Positions 55,069 through 63,702 of a stretch of DNA of 64,000 bases are shown here, piece after piece. Position numbers and translations under genes: made by a program. The notes below the pieces were generated by a model that saw nothing but the letters and a program-made list of their open reading frames with translations, was not told the DNA's origin and searched no databases. The first letter of the stretch is position 1, and each line of letters starts with the position of its first letter. The DNA is taken from contig NZ_KK211294.1 in NCBI RefSeq assembly GCF_000621505.1, forward strand, positions 1-64,000, in the 5' to 3' direction. Source of the DNA: Ruminiclostridium cellobioparum DSM 1351 = ATCC 15832. Its GTDB lineage: Bacteria; Bacillota; Clostridia; Acetivibrionales; DSM-1351.

Positions 55069-55824
55069 GTGAACACCGAAAAATTCAGCGGTAAGGCAAA
55101 TATTTATGAAAAATACAGACCCGAGTACCCAAAGGCTTTTATTGACTATTTATACGACAGTGCCGGTTTTAACCGAACAAGTACAATCGCTGACGTGGGT
55201 GCAGGCACCGGAATTCTCACCAGACAGCTCCTGGAGAAGGGGAGCAGGGTTTATGGCGTGGAGCCCAACAATGATATGAGAAGGATGGCTGAAACGAAAT
55301 TAGCCGGATTCAATAATTTTTATTCGGTAGACGGTACGGCGGAAAATACCCGACTGGATGACCGGAGCATTGATTTTGTCACTGTAGCACAGGCCTTCCA
55401 CTGGTTTGATGCTCTGGCTTTCCAAAAAGAATGCATGAGGATTTTAAAACCTGGGGGATTGGCGGTGCTGGTATGGAACAGCCGGGCTGCCGGGTCGGAA
55501 CTTGTAATGGAAAATGCTGAAATCTGTAAAAAGTATTGTCCGGATTTCACAGGTTTCTCAGGCGGGATGGAAGAAAAACCCTCCGACTTATCCATTTTTT
55601 TTAAAGACGGCTCATATGAAACAAAACAATTTGACAACAAAATTTCATATGATCTGGAGGGCTTCATAGGAAGGAATCTTTCAGCATCCTATGCTCCAAA
55701 TGAGAAAGAAACCAATTATGTTAAATTTGTAAATGCAATAACGTCGTTATTTGACAGATACAGTGTCAGTGGCAAGGTTGCTGTTCCTAATGTAACAAGA
55801 TGCTATTCGGGCAAAGTGCAGTGA
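55069..55824 (+). CDS. Class I SAM-dependent methyltransferase
   Basis: 251 residues starting at GTG 55069 after GGGAGG. Methyltransferase 11/25 motifs: I, IADVGAGTGILTRQLLEKG; II, VYGVEPNNDMRRMAE; post-I, SVDGTAENTRLDDRSIDFVTVAQAFHWF; then RILKPGGLAVLVWN. It resembles the small-molecule methyltransferases common in clostridia. Substrate unknown. Confidence 0.9.
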   Translation: MNTEKFSGKANIYEKYRPEYPKAFIDYLYDSAGFNRTSTIADVGAGTGILTRQLLEKGSRVYGVEPNNDMRRMAETKLAGFNNFYSVDGTAENTRLDDRSIDFVTVAQAFHWFDALAFQKECMRILKPGGLAVLVWNSRAAGSELVMENAEICKKYCPDFTGFSGGMEEKPSDLSIFFKDGSYETKQFDNKISYDLEGFIGRNLSASYAPNEKETNYVKFVNAITSLFDRYSVSGKVAVPNVTRCYSGKVQ

Positions 55825-55884
55825 AGCAGTAAAGGGGTACAAGGGTAATACCGGTTAACAGTCAGGTTCTAAAAGCGGCAGATA

Positions 55885-57099
55885 TTAATTGATATCTGCA
55901 ATATGCACAAAGAGTGATCTATATGCGTCTTTGGTCCAGGGTAAATTCCAGGAATCAAAGGAATGGGTGGCTATAACAGGCTCATACCTGTCAAGAGCGC
56001 TGTTGTGAACCATTCCCACAATAATGGCTGAATGTTTAATCCCTGAACCGGCGGTAAACTCATATTGAATAATATCTCCATAGTTTACATATTCACCGAT
56101 ATCACTTGTATAGGACGAATCCCCAAAAATAACTTTTTGAATTCCCTTGGGGCCGAATTCTTTTTTGTTGTAATTGCCAAGTAAAATTGAATTCAGGCCC
56201 CTTGCGGTGCTCCAGGTCCAGGAATAGCTGACGGCTTTTGTATTGGAGGAGGCGCCCTTTCTTATATAGTACCACTGATGGCTTCCTTTGGTATCATTTT
56301 CGGCTCCTCCGGCCCTGATACACTGGGAGACGAAATTTGTACAATCTCCGCCATCCCATTGATTTTTACCAAAATTGATATATTCATTTGAATAGTTTTT
56401 CCAGTGCTTTTGTGCCCAGTTGAAGGCGTTGTCCCTGCTGTACCCGGTCCTGGATTTTTGCTCCCTCTTGTTTGAGCGCGGCACAATTTGCAATTTTGAA
56501 GGGGGGCTGCTTTTGGACCTGCTCAATGAAGCAGACGAAGTTTTCCTTAACTCATTCAAAGAGGATCTAAGCCTGTCCGGTGCTTCAAGACGGCACTGTT
56601 CCGAATTACCTCGTCCGGTTTCAAAGTTATCCCGGATAATTTTCCATTGCCCATTTTCCTTGATTACCTGAAGTTCGTGTCTTTCCGATATCATCCCCAC
56701 AACAGGGTCACCGGAGGAGTTTTCGGCATTCCAATGGACAAATGCCGTCATAAGTGCATTTATTGTCAATGTATTTTGCTCTTCTGCAGTACTGATAATT
56801 TTCACGTTGGGAAAAATCTTCTTTATGGCATAATTGTTATTTGCATAGGAAATTAAATAATCCTGCAAGATATGATTCTTAGTGAAAAGCAGATATTTTT
56901 CCGCTTCGTCAGCCTGTTTTGAATAATATTTATCCAAAACGTCCACATTCCGGGCCGTTATGGAATTCATCTTTTCACGCAGATATTCTTTTACCGTGGT
57001 TTCGGCTGCATGGGAGCCGGCAGGTTTGGCTGCAATATTTACAGTTGCCCCTATTAGCAAAAACAGAATACCGAATGCCGATAGTACTTTTCTTGACAT
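55885..57099 (-). CDS. Secreted amidase-domain protein (Amidase_6)
   Basis: 404 residues from ATG 57099, chosen because CAGGAGG precedes it directly (the frame is open from 57153). A signal peptide is followed by an N-terminal domain of about 150 residues, a Ser/Lys-rich linker, and a C-terminal amidase_6 domain: Cys in GGDCTNFVSQCIRAGG, His in GIKHSAIIVG and THSFDSWNLPW. Predicted to act on the cell wall outside the membrane. Confidence 0.85.
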   Translation of the reverse strand: MSRKVLSAFGILFLLIGATVNIAAKPAGSHAAETTVKEYLREKMNSITARNVDVLDKYYSKQADEAEKYLLFTKNHILQDYLISYANNNYAIKKIFPNVKIISTAEEQNTLTINALMTAFVHWNAENSSGDPVVGMISERHELQVIKENGQWKIIRDNFETGRGNSEQCRLEAPDRLRSSLNELRKTSSASLSRSKSSPPSKLQIVPRSNKREQKSRTGYSRDNAFNWAQKHWKNYSNEYINFGKNQWDGGDCTNFVSQCIRAGGAENDTKGSHQWYYIRKGASSNTKAVSYSWTWSTARGLNSILLGNYNKKEFGPKGIQKVIFGDSSYTSDIGEYVNYGDIIQYEFTAGSGIKHSAIIVGMVHNSALDRYEPVIATHSFDSWNLPWTKDAYRSLFVHIADIN

Positions 57100-57295
57100 G
57101 TGAATCCTCCTGATAAAGCATCGCCTCCCGGGTTTACCGCTCAAGGAAACCAATTTTTTTCAAAATGCGTTACCTCAGGTAAAATTATCTCCAGAGAAAT
57201 GTTTGTTATGCTGGGTATAAAAGACAAGCATTTTGGAAAATAATAGATAATGGCATATTAAATTTATTTTTTAAATTAGGAGTACTTAATAAAAA

Positions 57296-58084
57296 ATGGA
57301 TAACACTGATGATTTTAAAATGAAAAATAGCGGAAGTATAATGTTAAAAACTCTGATTATAGTATTGGTCATTACGGTTGCAGTTTTATCGTTCTTCTGC
57401 CTGAAGATCAACGATGTAGTAACCATGTACAAGGATAAGTACAACAGCCAGTCCATCTCTGCCATGATGATAATGAAAACCAATCACTCTTTGACGGCAA
57501 ACAGCAATTCCTATAAAGATCAAAGCCAGAAACTCAATAAAGAGAACAGTGAATTAAAAAAGCAGAATGAAAAAATTAAAAAAGAGCTGGATGCCTTAAA
57601 ACAAAAAAATCAGCAGCTTGAAGTGCTGCAAAAGGAATTGGCCGGTGATAATCTGGAATTGCAGAAATCTTTGAAAAAGGCGGCTTCAGTAGGTGTAACC
57701 CCTCAATCTTACACGATTTATAAAGGGGGGACTCTTGAAACCAACACAAAGGGGAAATATCTCGGCAAGTTCCTGGGAACAGCTTATACTCCCTCAAGTG
57801 AGGAATGCGGAAACGACAAAGGTATAACCAGTTCAGGACTGCCAATTGTTCCCGGAGTGTCAATAGCGGTGGACAGAAAACACTGGCCCTATGGTACGGT
57901 ATTTTATATAAAAGGCCTTGGGTATACGGTTGCCATGGATACGGGAAGTGCCATAAAAGGCAAAAAGAGGTTTGATTTTGCAGTTCTTGATAAGAAATTT
58001 GCATACGAGCTGGGCGAGGAGTATTACGATGTTTATTTAGTGAAGCTTGGAAATGGGAAGATTGATGAATCTATTATGTCATAA
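57296..58084 (+). CDS. 3D-domain cell-wall protein
   Basis: 262 residues. One N-terminal membrane helix (about 17-38), a coiled coil (about 65-120), then a C-terminal 3D domain with catalytic-type Asp residues: FLGTAYTP, SIAVDRKHWPYGTVFYI, AMDTGSAIKGKKRFDFAV. 3D domains occur in lytic transglycosylase-like resuscitation or spore proteins (YabE/YocH type). Start ATG 57296, with AGGAG 13 nt upstream. Probably remodels peptidoglycan. Confidence 0.85.
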   Translation: MDNTDDFKMKNSGSIMLKTLIIVLVITVAVLSFFCLKINDVVTMYKDKYNSQSISAMMIMKTNHSLTANSNSYKDQSQKLNKENSELKKQNEKIKKELDALKQKNQQLEVLQKELAGDNLELQKSLKKAASVGVTPQSYTIYKGGTLETNTKGKYLGKFLGTAYTPSSEECGNDKGITSSGLPIVPGVSIAVDRKHWPYGTVFYIKGLGYTVAMDTGSAIKGKKRFDFAVLDKKFAYELGEEYYDVYLVKLGNGKIDESIMS

Positions 58085-58202
58085 TCCGATATAACATACG
58101 CATATAATAAAATATAAATAAATTTAAACCAAAATGAGGAAATATTGACCAAAATGAGATTTTAGTGTATAATGACAGTATAAATTTAACTTAATATTTT
58201 TT

Positions 58203-58390
58203 AATCGCTGAGTTACGGCACTTTTGCCGTGAGCGGGGGAACCATATATTGGGGTGAATCCTGAATTTTCAGGTAGGGTTAGTCTCGACCAATCCGAATC
58301 CGTCAGCTAACTTCGTAAGCGTTGGGGAGAAAGTGAATCATATTAATTATGCTTCTTATCCAATGCTACAGTGTATACTGTAGTTTTTTT
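58203..58390 (+). promoter_or_regulatory. c-di-AMP (ydaO-yuaA) riboswitch with terminator, controlling dapB
   Basis: The aptamer (58203-58323) matches the ydaO/yuaA consensus blocks: CGCTGAG, GAGCGGGGGAACC, GGGGTGAATCC, AGGTAGGGTT, AATCCGAATCCGTCAGCTAA and CGTAAGCG. P1 pairs CGCT (58206-09) with AGCG (58318-21). The terminator is CTACAG/CTGTAG (58366-58383) plus T7. AGCGTTGG (58318-25) can instead pair with CCAATGCT (58360-67), which overlaps both P1 and the terminator foot. Ligand binding should thus free the terminator (OFF switch). It fills most of the 58085-58524 gap. Confidence 0.92.
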
Positions 58391-58524
58391 ATTTAATCGG
58401 GGAAGTTTGCAAGAGTGGCTTGCCACATTTGTTCTTTCATTCATTTGGAACATATTCAATTCATTTTCTTCAGTTAAATTTAATCATTTCTATCAACCAC
58501 TATATTTCGGGGAGGGGTCTGTTT

Positions 58525-59376
58525 ATGATTAAAGTTTGCATCTCAGGACTGGGCCGCACAGGAAAAGAGATAGCCAAGGCAGTGTTGGATCAGGAGGATA
58601 TTCAACTGGTATCAGTTATCTGCAGTCCGTCGAGCAAAACAAAAAATATGGATTTGGGAAGGGTTCTGGGTATTGATAATACCGGTATAATCATCAGAAG
58701 CTCTGATAATTTGGAAGAAATCATATTCAGAAATAAACCTGATGTTGTCATTGATTTTTCCAATCCAAAGTCTGCGTTGAAAAACGCATTGATATTTTCA
58801 AAGTACAGAGTAAATATCGTTATCGGCACCACTGGCTTTACGCCTTATGAACTCAAAAAGATTTTTATATTGACCAGAAAATATAAAAACGGGATAGTAT
58901 ACGCACCAAATATAACCCTGGGCGTCAATGTAATGATGCTGCTGACCAATTTGACGGCAAGCCTTTTAAACGGCTATGATTTTCAGATTACAGAAGTACA
59001 CCATAAAAACAAATTGGATTCGCCTTCGGGAACTGCAAAAAAAATTGCCCTTGAAATACAGGGAGGACTTAAAAATACAGGTATGCCAATGCCTGCGTCA
59101 GAAATCCCCATCAACTCTGTCAGAGCGGGAGGGGTTATAGGCAGGCACGAGGTGATGATAGTGGGGGAAGAAGATAAAATAGAAATCAGCCATGAATCAT
59201 TTTCCAGAAAAGCCTTTGCACAGGGCGCTCTGAAGGCGGCAAAATTTGTACACAAAAAATCGGGTTACTTTGAAATGAGAGATGTGCTTGATCTGGAGAA
59301 GGTACTTAAAACATATATTGAAAACAATGACAGGTCAAGAAGAAGGAATCCGGAATTAAAGCAAAAATCTGTCTGA
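58525..59376 (+). CDS. dapB: 4-hydroxy-tetrahydrodipicolinate reductase
   Basis: 283 residues from ATG 58525 after GGGGAGGGG (the frame is open from 58420, inside the leader). It reduces the DapA product with NAD(P)H, feeding diaminopimelate for peptidoglycan, lysine, and dipicolinate for spores. N-terminal nucleotide fold VCISGLGRTGKEIA. Catalytic region EVHHKNKLDSPSGTAKK (His pair, Lys). The C-terminus has a basic tail (NNDRSRRRNPELKQK). It lies behind the c-di-AMP riboswitch, with no dapA adjacent. Confidence 0.93.
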   Translation: MIKVCISGLGRTGKEIAKAVLDQEDIQLVSVICSPSSKTKNMDLGRVLGIDNTGIIIRSSDNLEEIIFRNKPDVVIDFSNPKSALKNALIFSKYRVNIVIGTTGFTPYELKKIFILTRKYKNGIVYAPNITLGVNVMMLLTNLTASLLNGYDFQITEVHHKNKLDSPSGTAKKIALEIQGGLKNTGMPMPASEIPINSVRAGGVIGRHEVMIVGEEDKIEISHESFSRKAFAQGALKAAKFVHKKSGYFEMRDVLDLEKVLKTYIENNDRSRRRNPELKQKSV

Positions 59377-59409
59377 TATATGGCTTGTGTCGTGCAAGCC
59401 TTCCTGTAG

Positions 59410-59446
59410 AAAATGGGACCCCTTATTTTGAAGGGTGTCCCATTTT
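59410..59446. terminator. Bidirectional terminator overlapping the end of the PBP-like gene
   Basis: AAAATGGGAC and GTCCCATTTT form a 10-bp stem, extended inside by CCTT/AAGG. It serves dapB (+). The stop of the minus-strand gene (59423) lies in its loop. Confidence 0.85.
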
Positions 59447-60664
59447 CCTTGCTATTTTTATGATTAATTTAATAATATTATAAAACAGAAGTACAAATTC
59501 TATAACAATCAATATTGTCACTATTAATACCAAATCCCGGTTTTCATCCAGAATGGTCTTTATCTTTGTCTTGTAATCCTGTTCAGGCACAATCTCCTTG
59601 TCGGAATAGAGATCTACATCAATTTCGGTTCCATCTTCCAGAATGTATTTCAGCACACCTGCAACAGTGTCGGTTTTTATGGGTAATTCGAGCTTTTCAT
59701 TCTTTGTAAAGCTAATGTCCTTTATATAGCTCTGGCCAACGGGATATGTGTAATAGACATCTATTTTACTGATCAGGTTCACGTCAACATTCTGCACCGC
59801 AATAGTTCTTAAGGGGGTGTCTTTTGAAACCAGGATCCCATTATAATAGTTGGTAAATCCATAGTCAAAAAGCTGAGTGGTCTGTGAGAGGGTACTTTCC
59901 TCATCCTTGTCAAATACCACTGCTACAAGCCTGCGCCCATCCCTTGTGGCCGTTGTAACAGATATGACTCCCTGCTTGGGATTTGTGCCGATCTTGCCGC
60001 CGTCAACACCGTTATAACTCCAGAACAATTTGTTTTGATTTGTCAAAACAGAGGAATCTTTTCCGTTGATCCATGCAATCCCTCTTGAACCGAAAACAGA
60101 GTTGAAAACCGGATTTGCAATGGCTGATTTAATCAATTTGGCAATATCCCTCACAGAGGTAAACTGCTTTTCATCATACAAACCTGTGGGATTGACAAAA
60201 TAAGTGTCGTTAAGCATGAGTTTTTTAGCTGTTTCATTCATATAGCCCACAAACTTGTTAACATCACCGTCACCTACATATTCAGCCAAAGCGATGGCGG
60301 CATCATTTCCCGGTGACAGCATGATTCCATACAGCAGGTCTTCAACCGTATACAGATTTCCCACCGTAAGGTTCAGTGACGCCCCGTTAATTCCGGCAGC
60401 ATTCTTACTGATGGTCACCTTGGAATTTAACTGTGTCTTATCCATTGTTATCAGTGCCGTCATAAGCTTGCACATTATTGATGGTGATAAAACCTTGTCC
60501 GCATCCTTTTCAAATAAAATCTGCCCTCTCATGGTATCCATGAGAATTGCCGAGCTGGCAGTCAGCTCCTCGTCCGGCGTCCACGCCAGGACAGGAATAC
60601 TGTTTAAAATTATTGATGACAAAAGTATTATAAATAAAACAAGTTTGTGATGTAATTTCCTCAT
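59423..60664 (-). CDS. D,D-carboxypeptidase-like protein with degenerate catalytic motifs
   Basis: 413 residues of the DacF/PBP5 family, with signal peptide and C-terminal membrane helix (about 380-402). Compared with the functional homologue at 5571-6779, SxxK is IMCK (63-66; the nearest Ser is S62, one residue off), SGN is PGN (118-120), and KTG is KIG (224-226). The fold residues around them are conserved. It is therefore probably a non-enzymatic penicillin-binding-protein homologue. GAGG precedes the ATG. Confidence 0.88.
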   Translation of the reverse strand: MRKLHHKLVLFIILLSSIILNSIPVLAWTPDEELTASSAILMDTMRGQILFEKDADKVLSPSIMCKLMTALITMDKTQLNSKVTISKNAAGINGASLNLTVGNLYTVEDLLYGIMLSPGNDAAIALAEYVGDGDVNKFVGYMNETAKKLMLNDTYFVNPTGLYDEKQFTSVRDIAKLIKSAIANPVFNSVFGSRGIAWINGKDSSVLTNQNKLFWSYNGVDGGKIGTNPKQGVISVTTATRDGRRLVAVVFDKDEESTLSQTTQLFDYGFTNYYNGILVSKDTPLRTIAVQNVDVNLISKIDVYYTYPVGQSYIKDISFTKNEKLELPIKTDTVAGVLKYILEDGTEIDVDLYSDKEIVPEQDYKTKIKTILDENRDLVLIVTILIVIEFVLLFYNIIKLIIKIARKMGHPSK

Positions 60665-60812
60665 TTAACTTTTAATCCTCATTTGTTATTTAAGTTTTCT
60701 TATGTAAAAGGCTTCTAATTATAATGATAGATTATTAACTATGTTTTCACAAGGTAGAAATGTATTAAAAATCATTAAATTAACATTACAAAATTTTGTA
60801 AGCCGGTACGTA

Positions 60813-60843
60813 TGTATATAAAAATCAGTTAATTACCATAATA
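60813..60843 (+). promoter_or_regulatory. Candidate sigma-G (forespore) promoter of the ger operon
   Basis: GTATA (60814-60818), N18, CATAATA (60837-60843) fits the sigma-G consensus for -35 and -10 elements, 45 nt before the gerA-type start. Germinant receptor operons are sigma-G dependent in Bacillus. Confidence 0.6.
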
Positions 60844-60887
60844 CTCTTAAAAAGTATAAAAAATCTATACAGATAGAGGGAAAAAGA

Positions 60888-62606
60888 TTGGGTTTCTTAA
60901 ATTATCTGATTTTCAGGGAAAATTATAAAAGGGAAGAATTTGTTCTCAGGGAAAATAAAAGACGGGAATGTGAAACTGCCCTCAATGCGGAATCTCTTGA
61001 TGTTTTCGGGAAGAAGGAGCTTGAGGAGGAATTCAGGGATTGCACTGCCGGGGATGAAATATTAAAAAAGAAAATATCAAAAGACCTGGAATTAAACATT
61101 CAGGTTGTAAAGAGGATCTACAAAATACCCGACAACAGCGACCTTGTTACCAGGAAATTCAACATTACCGTAAAGGATAAGGTTTTAAAGGGATTTATAG
61201 TTTTCATAGACGGTATGACCGACAGAGCAAGCATAAGCAATAATATACTTCAGCCTCTTATGCTGCTCTCAAATCTGGATATCAGGGAAAATATCCATGA
61301 CATCGGAGAGTTTATATATAACAGGCTGCTTCCGTTCAATCAAATAAAAAAAGTCTGTGATTTTAAGGAAATAACCGAAAGTGTCAATTTCGGAGGCTGT
61401 GCGGTTTTCGTAGACGGCTTGGAATACGCATTTGCGGCTGATGTCAAATCGTGGGAACACAGGGGCGTGGACACTCCAAGATCGGAAACGGTTATCAGGG
61501 GCTCCCAGGAGGCCTTTAATGAACAGCTGAGGGCCAATACTGCCCTTATCAGGAAAATACTAAAGGACAAGGATCTGATGATTGAGTCCACAACCATAGG
61601 AAAGCGGAGCAATACACCCTGTGCTGTAATGTATATACGTGACATTGCAAATGACTCGCTGGTGAACGAAGTTTTAAAAAGGGTAAAGAGCATTAATGTT
61701 GATTATATTTTTGATACCGGTGAACTGGAGCAGCTGATAGAAGACAATACCTTTGTGGCTGCACCTCAGATCATTGCCACCGAAAGGCCAGACAGGGTGG
61801 CAACCATGCTTTCCCAGGGAAATATAGCAGTTATCCTGGACGGCAGCCCCTATGTTCTTGTAATGCCTGCCACAGTGACGGAATTCCTTCATACGTCTGA
61901 AGATACCAACATCAGATACCCCTATGTAAATTTTATAAGGGTTATAAGGATCATTGGTGTTGTAATTGCACTGCTTTTACCGGGGCTGTATATTGCCGTC
62001 ACCAATTTTCACCAGGAAATGATACCTACAAATTTGTTGTTTGCAATTGAGGCTTCCAGGGAAAATGTCCCCTTTCCGTCGGTGGTTGAAATACTGATAA
62101 TGGAATTTTCCTTTGAACTGATAAGAGAGGCGGGAATCAGGGTTCCGGGAGCCATTGGCTCCACCATAGGAATAGTCGGCGGCCTGATTTTGGGACAGGC
62201 AGCTGTAGCTGCAAATCTGGTTAGCCCCATTATGATAATAATTGTTGCTATTACAGCACTTGGTTCCTTTTCCATACCAAGCTTCTCCATGTCCTTTTCA
62301 ATCAGGCTTATACGGTTTGCCTATATTATTCTCGGAGCAACCGCCGGTTTTTTGGGCATAGCTCTGGGTCTTACAATAAATGCCCTGATGCTTGCTGCCT
62401 CAAAGTCCTTCGGTGTACCGTTCCTGGCTCCTTTTGGCCCGGTGACCAAAGAAAAGTATTCAGACAAGCTGTCCAGAAAGCCCATCTGGAAACAGGAATA
62501 CAGGCCCGATTACCTGAATCCGAAGGATATTAAGAGCCAGTCAAAAATAAGCAGAAGCTGGGCTGTTAAAAATGATAAGTCAGAGGGTGAGGATGATGAA
62601 GACTAG
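60888..62606 (+). CDS. GerA-type spore germination receptor subunit A
   Basis: 572 residues starting at TTG 60888. A large N-terminal cytoplasmic region (GFIVFIDGMTDRASISNNIL) is followed by five or so C-terminal membrane segments and the GerA core (TVTEFLHTSEDTNIRYPYVNFIR, FSFELIREAGIRVPGAIGSTIGIVGG). With GerB- and GerC-type proteins it forms a germinant receptor in the spore inner membrane. First gene of the operon, behind a probable sigma-G promoter. Confidence 0.95.
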   Translation: MGFLNYLIFRENYKREEFVLRENKRRECETALNAESLDVFGKKELEEEFRDCTAGDEILKKKISKDLELNIQVVKRIYKIPDNSDLVTRKFNITVKDKVLKGFIVFIDGMTDRASISNNILQPLMLLSNLDIRENIHDIGEFIYNRLLPFNQIKKVCDFKEITESVNFGGCAVFVDGLEYAFAADVKSWEHRGVDTPRSETVIRGSQEAFNEQLRANTALIRKILKDKDLMIESTTIGKRSNTPCAVMYIRDIANDSLVNEVLKRVKSINVDYIFDTGELEQLIEDNTFVAAPQIIATERPDRVATMLSQGNIAVILDGSPYVLVMPATVTEFLHTSEDTNIRYPYVNFIRVIRIIGVVIALLLPGLYIAVTNFHQEMIPTNLLFAIEASRENVPFPSVVEILIMEFSFELIREAGIRVPGAIGSTIGIVGGLILGQAAVAANLVSPIMIIIVAITALGSFSIPSFSMSFSIRLIRFAYIILGATAGFLGIALGLTINALMLAASKSFGVPFLAPFGPVTKEKYSDKLSRKPIWKQEYRPDYLNPKDIKSQSKISRSWAVKNDKSEGEDDED

Positions 62607-63702
62607 AATGACTTTTGGCTCCTGGGAAGCAATAACGGTATTGGTAAATTCGATATTTGTCCAGGTGTTCCTGTCATTTCCAAGGGATATGGCCGCTTAC
62701 GGCGGCAGCGCCGGATGGATGGTATCCCTGGTAATAACGGTAGTCGTACTGATTTATTTTTCAATTTCATCAGCTTTATATGAGAATATAGGCAGTCTGG
62801 ATCTGCTGGACATAAGTGAAAGAGTTGGCGGAAGAGTACTGAAGATTATCGTTGGATTTTTAATTACAGCTTTTTTGTTTTTTGAACTCACCGCGTTCTT
62901 GGGAGGTTTTTCCCAGGTGCTGAAAATGATTTCACTGGATAAATCTCCTCTGGGTTTTGTTGAGATTCTTTTCCTCATTGGAATCATAGCATGTGCCTAC
63001 TTTGGAATTGAAGCTGTGGTGAGAATTAACGCCTTTTTGCTTCCTGTGGTTATAGCAGGTTTTTTATTGATAACGGCAGGTGTCATACCCCAGATGGACA
63101 TAAATAATATTTTCCCTGTGATGGGGGAGGGTTATGGCTCCATAGCCATGGGAAGCCTGTATAAGCTTTCGGCATATTCGTCCATTATAATATTGTTTTT
63201 TATGATACCTTTTTTTAAAAAGAAATATATAAAAAGGGTGGGTTATATGTCCATTTTAATTTCGGGATTTCTCCTGCTATGGGCAACCCTGTCCTTTTTA
63301 CTGCTTTATCCATACCAGATTGCCGTTGATAATAAAATACCTGTTTTTCAGATGGCAAAACATATTGAATTCGGAAGTTTCCTGCAGAGGATCGAATCTG
63401 TATTCGTACTGATTTGCTCAATATCGTCCTTACTATACCTGGGAGTTGTTTTCACTTTTATTCTTCACATAATGCAAAAAGCTCTCGGCTTAAAAAAATC
63501 AAAACCCATTATTCTTCCGATGGCTGTCATTTCATTGACTGTGTCCGACATACTCAAAAGGATGGATGCAGATATGGTAAACTCAAAGGCAGCAAATATG
63601 ATATGGCTGACTGGACTGGTTCTGCCGCTGATCATTATAATTTTCGGAGCCTGTAAAAAAGTGGGAAAGAAGTCGGCGGAAGGAGGCGGGGAGATTGACT
63701 AA
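62596..63702 (+). CDS. GerB-type spore germination permease
   Basis: About 368 residues from ATG 62596 (ribosome site GAGGGTGAGG), overlapping the end of the A gene; other in-frame ATGs at 62572 and 62593 are less well spaced. About ten hydrophobic segments of the amino-acid/polyamine/organocation permease fold used by GerAB/GerKB proteins. It binds the germinant or acts as its channel. Confidence 0.92.
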   Translation: MKTRMTFGSWEAITVLVNSIFVQVFLSFPRDMAAYGGSAGWMVSLVITVVVLIYFSISSALYENIGSLDLLDISERVGGRVLKIIVGFLITAFLFFELTAFLGGFSQVLKMISLDKSPLGFVEILFLIGIIACAYFGIEAVVRINAFLLPVVIAGFLLITAGVIPQMDINNIFPVMGEGYGSIAMGSLYKLSAYSSIIILFFMIPFFKKKYIKRVGYMSILISGFLLLWATLSFLLLYPYQIAVDNKIPVFQMAKHIEFGSFLQRIESVFVLICSISSLLYLGVVFTFILHIMQKALGLKKSKPIILPMAVISLTVSDILKRMDADMVNSKAANMIWLTGLVLPLIIIIFGACKKVGKKSAEGGGEID

